NCBI GenBank assembly: GCA_024291935.2 | Contig: CM044317.1 | Location: 66,516,730-66,580,729, forward strand | Direction of reading: 5' to 3' | From: Okapia johnstoni | Taxonomy: Eukaryota > Chordata > Mammalia > Artiodactyla > Giraffidae | Length of the DNA: 64,000 nt | Shown: positions 24,273-35,940 of the stretch, piece by piece | How the letters are laid out: every line of letters begins with the position of its first letter | Position numbering within the stretch: position 1 is the stretch's first letter | Notes under the pieces: model-generated | Database searches by the model: none | Seen by the model: the letters and a program-made list of their open reading frames with translations, nothing else | What the model was told of the DNA's origin: nothing | Made by a program: the position numbers and the translations under genes

Positions 24273-24829
24273 TAGCATGCAAAGATCCTTGCAGTCAAAT
24301 TTAATTATTTATATATATATATATATAAATTATATATTGTGTAATATTTTCCATGTTGCCTTCTTTTCAAGAATTTTGCTAAAGAATAATCTATTAATTT
24401 TGTAAAAATAATATCCATTCTGTATTAGATTTGGAACACCATAGTAAATCACAAAGAAAAGTGAACATTAAGAGAGGATTATCTCATGTATATCTTTATG
24501 TACATACAGAGCTAGAAAACAAATAGAAAATAAATTTTTAAATTTATAAATAGTACTGTGTTATATAGACATTAATTTCACTTGAGATTCATAGGTGAAA
24601 AATCTGAAGTGACTAAGAAAACTGATAAACTTCAGATAGCATTTTAGATAAAATAATAATAATTTTTAGCAAAAGAATTTCTCCTAGAGATCTAAATAGT
24701 TTAATAGCAATTAGTAAATGAAATCTTTGTGTTTTAACACTATTTTTCAATTCTGAACATTATTAATATATCCTCCACTTAGAAAAAGAGATGAAGAAAT
24801 GTAGCTACCACCCAAATATATTGTTTATT
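24273..24829. other. No gene seen; includes (AT)n at 24311-24327
   Basis: Very AT-rich sequence with a short AT dinucleotide tract. Nothing else recognised. Confidence 0.5.
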
Positions 24830-25740
24830 GTACTTAGTCTTCAAATGCTCCTCCAACAATTTTTCACATCTACTCCAGTCACCCTCTCACTCCACCCACA
24901 ACACTGAAGCTATGTTAATGATCTTCACATTGCTAAATCCCATATTTAATTATTTGTCTTTTTTTACATGAATCAACAGCAGCATTTAATACAGTTGATC
25001 CTTCCCTCCTGGAAACACTTCATTCACTTGTTTTCAGGAACACCAGACTTCATGAATGGTTCTGCCTTCTGTGCTTGTTCCTTCACTTTGACCTTTTAAC
25101 ATTGTAGAGTTCTAAGACTCAAGTGTTTGGACCTCCCTCTGTTTACACTCATTTCCACTTACATAGTTGTAAAACCAATTATATATGTGCTCTCTAATAA
25201 CTCATTCCCTGTGCCTTTAAACCCATATCAAATTGTTTACTTGGACTATCATGCATCTAAATGTCTAGTAGATACTTCCAATGTAACATGCCTCAAACTA
25301 AACTTTCAACAGACAAGAAAAACCAATAAATAATAAATAAGTCAATAAATAAAGCTTGTGTTCCATTTGTCTTTTACATCCTCTCTTATAGACAGCATTA
25401 ATTCCATCAGAAAAGTCCCACTGGGTCTATATATACAATATATCAAACATTTGACTTCTTCCACCATGTCTACTATTGCCGCTTTCATATGATCTACCAT
25501 AATCTCTTGCCTGGATTAGCAGAATCACTTTCAGTTATTTTATGGAAAAGACATTGCAGATGTTATATCCTCTCATTCTTTCATATGCTGGGTGGTCTAG
25601 TGTCTATAACTGACCTATAACTGCCCTCACTTCTTCGATGTAGAAATGGCTCAGTTGTCTTCTGGCATTGACTAAACGGTTCCTCATTCATTTCATCATT
25701 AAGTGCCTTGTTTCATTCAACCTGGCTGCCTAAAGAGCTC
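24830..25740 (+). mobile_element. L2 LINE relict with readable RT motif A
   Basis: In the plus strand 24979-25026 translates as TAAFNTVDPSLLETLH, close to the L2 family motif around the first catalytic aspartate, which here is N. Downstream sequence (25205-25330) follows the later L2 RT region. Stops break the frame, so it is a fossil. Confidence 0.72.
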
Positions 25741-26098
25741 TTTGTAAACGCAGTTCGATAACTTAAAAAGGATATGTCTCAATGTTGATCATTTTATACC
25801 AACATTTCCTAGAATAATATGAGTTCCTTTGATTTTCAAATTTACTTCTCTATTTCAGAGAAATTATTAAATCATATTTTTTAACAGCATTTCTTAGTTT
25901 TTTGTGTTCTCTATCTTGGGGACTCCGCTAACAGTTTTTTGGGGTTTTTTTTTTTGGCTCCTCTATCTTCTTTTTAACCACTGTAACCTTTTTGCTTCTT
26001 TTTTCATTTACTCTCACTATACAACACTTTTCCTCTGAACTTGAAACTCAGTCTTGAGCAATATATAGTCTATTGCATTATACATATATTATATATGA
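25741..26098. other. No gene seen; T-rich
   Basis: Contains G/T-rich and poly-T runs near 25935-25955. No family recognised. Confidence 0.45.
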
Positions 26099-26313
26099 TT
26101 GCATGTGGTCTCAGTCATGTCTGACTCTTTGTGACTCCATGCACTGTAGCCTGACAGAGCCCCCTGTCCACGGATTCTTTTGGCAAGAATACTGGAGCGG
26201 GTTGCCATTTCCTCCTCCAAGGGATCTTCCCAACTCAGGGATCCAACACACATCTCTTGTGTCCCAGCATTGGCAGGTGGATTCTTTACCACTACCGCCA
26301 CCTGGGGAGCCCA
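26099..26313 (-). mobile_element. Bov-tA SINE (minus), full length
   Basis: Tail at the left, tRNA-derived head at the right (CTTTACCACT...GCCACCTGGGGAGCCC). The GCCACCTGGGGAGC segment of the head also partly resembles a CTCF core. Confidence 0.88.
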
Positions 26314-27179
26314 TCAAGTCATTTTGATATATCACATCAATGAATTATTATACTAAAATAAGTTTTGTAACTTCTATAGCAAAAATCACAAGTATTTTTT
26401 CTTTTCTTTGGGTAATGTCTGTTTACCCTTTGGGATTTTTGTTGGGCTTTTTTTTTTTTTCCCTAGAAAGTTAGTTCATTTAATTGCCAGACTATATATT
26501 TTCTTTCTCATGCTTAATATTAGCAATGTAGCCCAAATAATCTATTTTCTCCTATGTAATGAGGGTGAATTTTCCTTGACAGTAGTCACACTTTACCCAG
26601 TCACTTGTTGACACTCTCTCTTGAGCTACAGTTTGAGAACTGGAGTTTTGCTAATATATGTACATTTGGTATTTCAAAGGTATGGGCAGATTAGAGATAA
26701 AAGCTGTATTGTTTGAGGCCAAATATTTTTTGAACAGCCAGGTCCCTGCTCTCTCTTTTGAAACTTTGTTAAGTGTCTTTAGCAGAATTCATTTCACCGA
26801 GATCAAGTGTGTGTTATTCTGGAGGAAGGAGCCACATGGATTTTTGATCCTTCTCATGGAACACAGCGACCCCTGGTGGTTGTTCCTGCCTCTGCTGAGA
26901 GCCTGATAACCTGCTGGTAGTACCAAGGTTTTGTTCCTAAGGAGCTTTTCTCAAATTTTCTCTAGGCTGCCTAATTATCCTCTCAATCTGATTTTCTAAA
27001 TATTTTTACAATGGTTTCAATTCATCCCCTCTGCTCTTTATGGCATTTGAGAAACAGAGACAGGGATGAGGATTAAACTGTTTCATACCAAAATCAGTTA
27101 TTTTTCAAAATTTAAAAGGTTGAATTACTTTGCATATCTGGATACTGCTAGTGAATTCATTGCTGGTTATGCCAGAGAA
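26314..27179. other. Non-repeat stretch containing a candidate CTCF site
   Basis: I cannot name a repeat here. The part from 26740 to 26930 is less AT-rich than its flanks. The frame at 26658-26906 is open for 82 codons but motif-free; I do not call it a gene. Confidence 0.45.
26864..26882 (-). promoter_or_regulatory. Candidate CTCF binding site
   Basis: The plus strand reads CAGCGACCCCTGGTGGTTG. The minus strand gives CCACCAGGGGTCGCT, which matches the known 15-base CTCF core CCASYAGRKGGCRSY at 14 positions, with T in place of one G. The motif is oriented on the minus strand. It is not inside a SINE that I recognise. Occupancy is unknown. Confidence 0.6.
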
Positions 27180-27760
27180 TGGTGGCTGTCTACTCTCATT
27201 ACATCTTCTTCATTTCTTCCCTAGTAGTAGAACATTTGCTCTATTACTGTATACATGGCTTCTTAGAACAGAAATTACATAAGCCAGCATCTGCTATAGC
27301 TAAGTGTAAGCATGTGACTAAGTTTTGGTTAATAAAATATAAGAAGAGATATTTTCTGGCACATTTTACTAACCCCCCTAAAAGATAGCAGACATGCTCC
27401 CTTTGCTATTTCCTCTCCTCTTCACCCTGCTGCTGGCCTAATACAAGGAGATGATGGATAGAAATCTAGTCACCAGTTTTGAGCCCAAGAAAAAAAGTCA
27501 CATTTTAGGGATGAAGGAATCAAAAGCTGAAATAAGCCTGGGTCCTACCAGTTCCCTGGACTCACCTAAATTATCTCACATGGCAAAAATAAACAGCACA
27601 TTGTTAAATCTACTACAGTTTGGGGCTTTTTATCATATAGAGTTAAATGCAATTCTAAGCAATATGCTAATTTTACTCATTTCTGTTCATTGTTCTGGAA
27701 CAGAACAATGGGAAAGGGGAGGGTCCGTGATCCAAATTAGTTCCTCTATCATTATCTAGT
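27180..27760. other. Probable ancient interspersed repeat, family not named
   Basis: Phrases such as CATGTGACTAAGTTTTGGTTAATAAAATATAAG (27312-27344) resemble a widespread mammalian repeat that I cannot name with confidence. 33780-34030 may be a related relict. The frame 27451-27759 has no motif. Confidence 0.4.
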
Positions 27761-27799
27761 GCCTACTTTTTTAAGCCAACTTTTGTGTGGTGATTTGTT

Positions 27800-28576
27800 A
27801 TTTTTAAAGTATTTCATATATACATGTAAATTTAAATTCATGTATATTGTTGACATACATCATTTTTGCTATGTTTTCAGAGTTTTTGACAGTGTTCGCC
27901 ATAGTATTCCTTTACTATGTTTTAATCTCTTCTATGTCTACATTTCTGTACCTTTTTTGTTCCTAATATTGTTTTTTTGTGTTTTTTCATCGCAAAATTG
28001 ATATCTATTTTATATTTTTCGAAGAATAAACTTTTGGCTTTTTCCATACTAATTTTAATTTTGTTTCCTATTTCATTCATTTCAGTTCTTACTTTTATTG
28101 TCTCCTTTCTTCTGCTTCTTTGGACTTACTTACTCTTTTATCTTTCATTTCTTAATTTAGATTTCTAGTTCATTAATTTTTAGCCCTTTCCTTTTTAATT
28201 TTGGTACTTAAATTAGATTTTTTTTAAGATAGCAATATTGTTCTGACTACACATTTTGATATGTTCTAGCTTACTACTCTAGCTCTTTTACTTACTACAT
28301 ATTTTGATATGCTCTATCTTACTATTTAGTTAACATTATTTTAAATTTCATTATGATTTCTCCTTTTACCTATGAGTAGTTTAGAAATGTATGTTTTATC
28401 TCCAAACATAAGGAGAGGGTCAAATTTATATCGTGTCAATGATTTCTAAACTAACTGCATTATATTAAGAAATCATGGTCTAGGGTTACTCTCATGTAAT
28501 TAAAATATTTTTATACTTGATTTGTAACCAGGCAAATGGTCATTTTTGTTAATGTTTGTCCTGTTACATAATTGTT
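27800..28576 (-). mobile_element. Old L1 (minus), right-hand ORF2 part, split by BovB
   Basis: T-rich antisense L1 ORF2 sequence, clearest at 28040-28400. The same element resumes after the BovB at 29738. Confidence 0.65.
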
Positions 28577-29737
28577 ACATGTTGCTGTTGTTCAATCACT
28601 AAGTCCTGTCTGGCTCTTTGAGACTGCATGGACTGTATCACACCAGGCTCCTCTGTCCTCCACTATCTCCCAGAGTTTGTTCAAATTCATGTCCATTGAG
28701 TCTGTGATGCTATCTTACCATCTCATCCTCTGCTGCCCTCTTCTCCTTTTCCCTTCAATCTTTCCCAGCATCGGGGTCTTTTCCAGTGAGTCGGCCCTTT
28801 GCATCTGGTGGCCAAAGTATTGGAGCTTCAGCTTTAGCATCAGTCCTTCCAATGAATTTTCAGGGTTGATTTCCTTTAGGATTGACTGGTTTGATCTTCC
28901 TACAGTCCAAGGGGCTCTCAAGAATCTGCTCCAAGCATCGCAATTCAAAAGTATCAATTCTTTGGTGCTAAGCCTTCTTTATGGACCAACTCACACATCC
29001 ATGAATGACTATTGGAAAAACAATAGTTTTGACTATCGGGACCTTTGTAGGCAAAGTGATATCCCTGCGTTTTAGTATGCTGTGTAGGTTTCATCATAGC
29101 CTTTCTTTCAAGGAGCAAGCATCTTTGAATTTCATGGATACAGCCACCATTTATAGTGATTTTGGAGCCCAGTAAAATAAAATCTGTCACTACTTCCACT
29201 TTTTCCCCTTCTCTTTGCCATCAAGTGAGAGGACCGGATGCCATGGTCTTAGTTTTTTGAATGCCAGGTTTCAAGTCAGATTTTTCACCCTCATCAAGAG
29301 GCTCTTTAGTTCCTCTTCACTTTCTGCTATTAGAGTGGTATCATCTACATATCTGAGGTTATTGATATTTCTCCTGACAATCTGAATTTCAGCTTGTGAT
29401 TCATCCAGCATTTGTGACATCATGTGACATTCATCCAACTTGTGACATCATGCCCAGCATTTTGCATGACGTACTCTGCATATAAGCTCAATAAGCAGGT
29501 TGACAATATACAGCCTTGTCATACTCCTTGCACAATTTGGAACCAGTCAGTTGTTCCATGTCCAGTTCTGTTGCTTCTTGACCCACATACAGGTTTCTCA
29601 GAAGACAGGTAAGGTGGTCTGGTATTCCCATCTCTAAGAATTTTCCACAGTTTATTGTGATCCACACAGAGGCTTTAGCATCATCAATGAAGCAAGTAAA
29701 TGTTTTCCCTGAAACTCCCTTGCTTTCTTCATAATGG
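28577..29737 (-). mobile_element. BovB LINE, 5'-truncated, strongly diverged
   Basis: The 3' end at the left begins GTTGCTGTTGTTCAATCAC. RT motif C reads YVDD on the minus strand (29340-29351). Motif A (FIDDAKA) is recognisable near 29690. Many stops and small indels suggest an older insertion than the copies at 37797 and 62417. Confidence 0.9.
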
Positions 29738-30250
29738 CAGGTTCTGTATAAGTAGGGTTTACATAGGACCAATTGGTCTAGGTGAATCTTAGTTATGCTT
29801 ATTGTCCCAAGTGTAATCATTTACAGGGCCCCTGCCACTCACAAGTTTACCATAAATTTTTGGCTGTAAACATTATACTATTATAAAATCTAACATAAAT
29901 TAAAACTTATCAATTGTGAAATTCAAGTCTTCCATAGCCAAACTAATTTTTTTTCCATTCGATCTGATAAATGGAGAGATTTGTTCAAATCTCCACTATG
30001 GTGATGTATCTATCACTTTCTTCCTGCAGTTGTTGATTTCAGCTTTATTTATGCTATTTTTTTGATATAAAAAATTGATGCTAGTTTTTTAGATACATAG
30101 ATGTTTACAATTGTCATAGCTTCCAAGTGGGTTGAATCTTTTCTTTTCTCACTGATTGCTTTATCTTACTAACTCATTTTTGGTTTTAGTAGATATTTCA
30201 GCTAAAAAATAATAATAATAAATAGCCACAAAGCTTTATCTTAGTTTGTA
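29738..30250 (-). mobile_element. Old L1 (minus), endonuclease-side ORF2 part
   Basis: The segment 29965-30140 (ATCTCCACTATGGTGATGTATC, then CAGTTGTTGATTTCAGCTTTA, then GTCATAGCTTCCAAGTGGGTTGA) is the antisense of the L1 endonuclease region. It is in the right order and orientation to be one element with 27800-28576. Confidence 0.78.
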
Positions 30251-30490
30251 TTTTGTTTTTTTTTTTTTTTTTTACTTTCATACTTTTGTTTTATGTTTTA
30301 CACAAGGGAAGTCTAAAAAAGGATCCCTATGTACGTAAGGATACCTATGTGTTGTAACTCTATAAGAGACAGAGACAAAAACTGAAAACAAGGTCAGCTG
30401 ATTCAAAAATCCCTGTTGTCTTCGATAATAATCACAAACATTGATTCAGTGCCCAACTGAGACAGGTACTATATTAATATACATATATAT

Positions 30491-30526
<36 letters not shown>

Positions 30527-31624
30527 CCTGCTATTTCCATTAAATGCTAGTGTTTAAGATCATACATGGCTTTAGTATGTGATAGATGTTTTAATATAAA
30601 TGAAACAATAAATAGACAACCAAGGGAATCATTTGAAGGTGTTTTCTTTTCTTGTGCCAGATAAATGCTGCACTATGAAATCAGACTGAAGGAAAAATTA
30701 ATGGTTTTAAATCCAGGTTAGATGTACACATGACTTCTTCCATTTCCAGTTATTATTGGTGAACACTTTAGGTCAGCCTGTCTGAACTTTGGCACCTCTT
30801 GGATAGGAACAGCATGTGTATGTCGCTATTTTTGAAACTGCTAATAGTGATAAGGATGATCCCATGGAACTAGAACCATTCTTTTCTTTTTTCCTTTCTT
30901 TCTTTCTTTTTTCTCTTTTTTTGAACTTCTATGTTTAGATTAGACCTGGTTTGTAATTGGAAGACCTTTAAGTCTCCTAGATTGACTCTTTTCAGCAGTC
31001 ACGTAGAATATGACAGCACAAGGTCCATTTGAATAACTTTGATACTTATTTACCTTCATCTGACTTTCTGACTTGCAGCCCCTCAAACTTAATTTTTATT
31101 GAGCCAATTGTTTTTTTAAAAAGGAGAAAAATTCTGTAAAGTATAATGGAATTATGTCCTTACTTACTTTGCTTCTCTCTGAAAACAGTTGTCACGTTTA
31201 CTTATCAACAGCACAGCTGCTACCCCACATGACTGCTGGGTGACAAGCTCTCAGTGCTGGCTGACTGTCCCCTAGACCCTAAAATCCCTTTTGTCCCAGG
31301 CCAGGAGGCTACAGGACTTCACGAGCTCATTATTGAGGTTGTTGTGTTAGGTTCCTACTCGAGCCTTAACTTACTCACTTATTCAACAGATTTTATTCTT
31401 TGAGCACCTTCTGTGGGCTAAGTATTTTTCATATAGTAGGAAGACAGGCAAGGGACATAGTAAGCTTAAAAAAATAGAGAAGTATAACATCAGAACAATA
31501 AGTAATATAAAGAGAATCCTCTAATATACCAGTTTTCTTGTTACTGAGTTCCTTACTTATTATCCATGCGCATCTCTGGTATCTCCACTGTAGGAAGCCA
31601 CTACCAGTAACTGGCTAGTCCCAT
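30251..31624. other. No gene seen; simple-sequence tracts and unassigned DNA
   Basis: Holds a poly-T run at 30254-30273, the TA tract described separately, and a (CTTT)n patch at 30888-30916. The part 31180-31330 is less AT-rich and unassigned. Around 31375-31440, TTATTCAACAGATTTTATTC and GAGCACCTTCTGTGGGCTAAG look like a common old mammalian repeat. Confidence 0.5.
30494..30534. repeat. (TA)n microsatellite
   Basis: About twenty uninterrupted TA units. It is likely polymorphic in length. Confidence 0.9.
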
Positions 31625-31790
31625 TTTTACTCTGCTGCACTTGAACCAATATTCTCCTCCACTCCTGCTCTCAGATGCCTTTAACAGAAATCTTGGTTAG
31701 GACAGTGACCATGTCTGTTCTCAGCAGCTAGCACAGTGCCTGATACATGGTTCCGTGTTTAATAAATACCTATTAAGCATATAGTCAAAG
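31625..31790 (+). mobile_element. L2/MIR-type 3' end relict
   Basis: GACCATGTCTGTTCTCAGCAGC, CTAGCACAGTGCCTGATACATGG and TTTAATAAATACC, in order, match the conserved 3' end shared by L2 and its MIR partners. Confidence 0.65.
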
Positions 31791-31872
31791 ATAACCTTAG
31801 AAATCACATGAACCCTTGCTAAGCACTCACATCCCATCTTTTCCTCAGACCACATCACCACATTCTTTTATC

Positions 31873-32175
31873 AGTTCAGTCAGTTCAGTCGCTCAGTCAT
31901 ATCCGACTCTTTGCGACCCCATGAACCGCAGCACGCCAGGCCTCCCTGTCCATCACCAGCTCCGGAGTCCACCCAAACCCATGTCCATCGAGTCGGTGAT
32001 GCCATCCAACCATCTCATCCCTGTCGTCCCCTTCTCTTGCTGCCTTCAATCTTTCCCAGCATCAGGGTCTTTTCAAATGAGTCAGTTCTTCACATCAGAT
32101 AGCCAAAGTATTGGAGTTTCAGCTTCAGCATCAGTCCTTCCAACGAATATTCAGGGCTGATTTCCTTTAGGATGG
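31873..32175 (-). mobile_element. BovB LINE, about 300-bp 3' stub
   Basis: Starts with the tandem TCAGTTCAGTCAGTTCAGTC of the BovB 3' end and stops at CTTTAGGATGGA. Flanks ATTCTTTTAT (left) and ATTCTCATAT (right) agree at 8 of 10 bases, a possible decayed duplication. Confidence 0.9.
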
Positions 32176-33244
32176 ATATATTCTCATATCACATATTTCC
32201 ACTTTGGCTCACACACCTTTGTGGCCACACTTGCCACTCCCTGGCATGCTCCCTCTTTTCCACTGTCTGACTCAGTGGCTCCTTTGGGATTCTCATTTTT
32301 CACCTACTAACTTGACTCTGACATGCTCCTTAAAGATTCCAAGCTGTGAGAACACAAAAACCTGCCATGGAAGACAGCCAGATCTTCTGGAAGAAGACTG
32401 CATACTAGTGGGTATTTGACAGTGCTGCCTTTGTAAATAATAAGTGATTTGACATTCAAGGCTATTTAACAAGGTTTGTATGGAATATCAGTCAGCTGCC
32501 AGGGAGGCTTAATTAGCACAAAGGTCATGGCTGTGCGGCACATACTTTTGTAAGATACCATATCTAATCGTTAGGCAGTTAGATTGTGCTTTTTTCAGAC
32601 TGTTGGGGTTTTTTGGTTTAATGAGACACTGCACTGAATCTTCACAGATCACTGACCATTGTTTAAAGCACTGTGATGATAACTGCATTTAAAGTTATTG
32701 AGCTTGAGTTTAAATAAATTATACAAAGATCAAAGAACACATATTTGGTGTTTCATAAAGAGACAGAACCAGTGAATCACAGCTTCCAAGAGAAAAAAAA
32801 CATTTTTTAAAAACTCATACTCTGCATCTCACTGCTGGGTTTTTCTATAGGCATTCACTGTAATATTAAAAAAATTATTTTCATAAATGATCTCTGAAAC
32901 TTCTCTATAGGTTATATGAAAATTTTCACATCTTTTATTTAATTAGGTTGGGACTAAGTAATAGTACTAAAATTAAGCTGGCCAAACACTCTGAATTATA
33001 AGGTTAAACGGTAAGAATTTTCTATTTATTTTCAAGTAAGTAGAAAACAAAACCCATCATTGAAACGTGCTTATATAAATGGTGTTGCTTGCTATAGATT
33101 TTTTAAAAAATATTATGGATTTGTGAAAATCATCAGTCATTTTTATAAATCTTGTTTTGGCATCCTCCTAATTTATATATTAAGCACATTTTAAAATTAG
33201 ATAATGACATTTAAATAAACAGTGTCTTCATAAAAGAAAAGTGG
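32176..33244. other. No gene seen; possible L2 remnant at 32200-32330
   Basis: CACTCCCTGGCATGCTCCC followed by GGCTCCTTTGGGATTCTC resembles the 3' part of L2. The rest is AT-rich and unassigned. Confidence 0.4.
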
Positions 33245-33470
33245 GTGAGTTGGTAATTGAGTTCCAACTATTTGCCAGACACTGTATTAGAAGCTTCCAT
33301 ATGTGATCCTGTTTAGCCTGTACCACAACTTTATCATATCAGCACAATTATCTGTATTAAGAAGCAGAAAAGAAGCTTCAAATTATACAGCTAGTAAAAG
33401 GGAATCCCATGACTTAAATAATAAAGAATGGGTTCCTTTTACTTCATCACATTCTCTAAATTTCAAGTTT
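33245..33470 (+). mobile_element. MIR SINE relict
   Basis: TTTGCCAGACACTGTATTAG, GTGATCCTGTTTAGCC and CAAATTATACAGCTAGTAAAAG correspond in order to MIR segments. Confidence 0.65.
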
Positions 33471-34607
33471 TACTTAATGCTACATTTAGGAAATCTCAGA
33501 TATATCTATCTAAACAAGATATATTATAATGTTTATTTAAGTAATACAAATATTGTAATAATTAGTGGCACCATTATAGTCTGTAATCTTATAAGATATT
33601 AATATACAAACACACACATATTATACCTGACTTTTCAAAATGTTACCTAGAAATTTGTGGTAGATGGTATAAACTCTGTCATTTAACTCCTTTCACTGAG
33701 TCCTCTATAATATAGGCTAAAAGTTAAAATACTGAATTCTGTAGTACCCCTTACTAGTAGGAGTGTTCATATGACACAATTCTTGCCAAGGAAACATAAG
33801 TAAAACAGTGAAGGTTCTGCATTTTCTACTTCCCTTTTGTTCTTACTTGGAACAGATACATGAGGCTGGACTTGCAGCCATCATCACTAGGATGGTAGCC
33901 CTGGAAATCAGAAGGAGCCTGGTTTCCACAACGGCTTATTCAGAAATGGACAGAATCAGCCGTCAGACTGGAGAAACATGGGACTTCCTTGTCATCAAGC
34001 CTGGAATTAAGCAATGTTGCCAGGTGACCCTGCCCCTATTCTGAGCTTTAAGTTCCTCGTAACAAGTGTCTTTAAGGTTTTTCTACACAAATAGTATGTG
34101 GTAAAGATAGCCAGAAGAATATCTATTGCTGGGCAATAAAAGTCACCATGGATAGCCCAAGAACAATAAGCAGACTAAAACTATCTAAGTCTTTACCAAT
34201 AAAATAATTACCATTGAAATTTCTTATCTAATTTTAATTTCTCAGTCACTACTTAAAGAAATAGTTGTACAACTTTGGAAAGAAACATATACCTTTTCAG
34301 AATGTTAGAGACACTCAGACTCCAAACTATCTCCCAAACAGAACAAAATATTCTAATAAGACTATCTAACTCCAGGTACAATTCACTCTACCAGTCTAAG
34401 GTTGTTAGAGCATCAGATACTCCCTCTAATTCCCTAACAAAAGTTTGTTACGCAAATTCTTACAGTGTCAGTGCATTGGCACTCAAATTATTTCATCTTT
34501 AGTCCCATGATGTTTAAGCGTTTTTGCTTCTGACACCTCAGAACCTCCTCTCAACTGTCTTAGTAAATCAGTCTTCCACTTTCATATGGTTCTAAACTCT
34601 ACAGGTT
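33471..34607. other. No gene seen; possible ancient repeat at 33780-34030
   Basis: The frame at 33808-34044 (78 codons) sits in the relict described for 27180-27760 and has no motif. The remaining sequence is AT-rich. Confidence 0.4.
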
Positions 34608-35338
34608 TAGGTTCAAAAAACTAACATCATGGCATCCAGTCCCATCACTTCATGGCAAATAGAAGGGGGGAAAAAAAAGAAACAGTAACAGACTTTATTT
34701 TCTTAGGCTCCAGAATCACTGCTATGGTAACTGCAACTATGAATTTAAAAGATGCTTGCTCCGTGGAAACATAACCTGTGACAAACCTAGACAGCATATT
34801 AAAAAGCAGCGATCACTTTACCGACAAATGACAAAGGTCAATAGAGTCAAAGCTATGGCTTTTCCACATGTACGTATCCATTTTCCATATGGTTATTTTT
34901 TTATGTACAGATGTGAGAGTTGGACCATAAAGAAAGCTGAGCACCTTCTTTCAAACTGTGGTGCTAGAAAAGACACCACAGGACTCTCTCACTGACTTGA
35001 GAGTCCCTTGGACTGCAAGGAGATGAAACCAGTCAATCCTAAAGGAAATCAACTCTGAAAATTCATTGGAAGGACTGATGCTGAAGCTGAAGCTCCAACA
35101 CTTTGGCCACTTAATGCAAAGAGCTGACTCATTGGAAAAGACCCTGATGCTGGGAAAGAATAAGGTCAGGAGGAGAAGGATGTGACAGAGATTGAGATGG
35201 TTGGATGGTAACATCAACTCAAGGGACAAGAAGAGTTTGAGCAAACTCTGGAAGACAGTGAAGGACAGGGAAGCCTGGGATGCTGCAGTCCATGGAGTTG
35301 CAAAAAGTCAGACACCCACGGAGCAACTGAACAACAAA
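34608..35338 (+). mobile_element. BovB LINE (plus), 3' third
   Basis: Starts downstream of RT motif C at CTAACATCATGGCATCCAG and reaches the BovB 3' end, finishing AACTGAACAACAAAAA. An inserted stretch near 34870-34910 disturbs the conserved TTTTCC...ATGTA block. Frames are broken. Confidence 0.9.
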
Positions 35339-35509
35339 AATCTGTGTAGGGAGTGAGGAAACGGAAGAAGACAGCACAAAGAAGAGGGAAGTAGAGAGGA
35401 GTCAGCTGGGTCAACCAAAGGACATGTAAGAAACAGGATCAGATTATCCCAAGTGAAGGTAAGAGCTAAGTTTCATGATGAAGTTAATGTCATACATATT
35501 GGAGAGACG

Positions 35510-35805
35510 TATGTGTGCTTAGCCGCTCAGTCGTGTCCATCTCTTTGCAACCACATGGACTGCAGCCTGCCAGGCTCCTCTGTCCCTGGGGATTCTCCAG
35601 GCAAGAATACTGGAGTGAGTTGCTATGGCCTCCTCCAGGGGATCATCCTAACCCAGGGATTGAATGTTGCAGATGGATTCTTTACCTACTGAGCCAGCAG
35701 GTAAGCCCAAGAATACTGGAGTGGGTGGCCTATCCCTTCTCCAGGGGATCTTCCCAACTCAGGAATCAAACCCAGGTCTTCTGCATTGCAGATACCAGGG
35801 ATGCC
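35510..35805 (-). mobile_element. Bov-tA SINE, double-unit form
   Basis: A complete Bov-tA (35510-35702) is followed by a second internal segment plus head (35706-35805), with the same layout as 9415-9684. A plus-strand open frame (35515-35934) runs through it and into the microsatellite, and is not a gene. Confidence 0.85.
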
Positions 35806-35832
35806 CATTTAGCTCCCCAAATGATTACAAAA

Positions 35833-35835
<3 letters not shown>

Positions 35836-35878
<43 letters not shown>

Positions 35879-35920
35879 TATATATACACATATATATCTA
35901 CACACACACACATATATATT
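35836..35920. repeat. Compound (TA)n(CA)n microsatellite
   Basis: A TA tract to about 35865 is followed by alternating CA and TATA blocks to 35920. It lies directly beside the SINE and may have grown from its flank. Confidence 0.88.
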
Positions 35921-35940
35921 ACAAGTATATATAAGTTTAA

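Noticed and set aside
24266..24281. GCATGC palindrome as an operator-like site
   Set aside because: It lies at the tail of a SINE, where CATGC-type variants are common, and is best explained as tail sequence.
26658..26906. 82-codon frame near the CTCF-like site
   Set aside because: No motif, no visible splice context, and a length expected by chance.
35515..35934. 139-codon plus frame with an ISY-type repetitive end
   Set aside because: It runs through a SINE and then a TA/CA microsatellite, which gives artificial YI and TH repeats.
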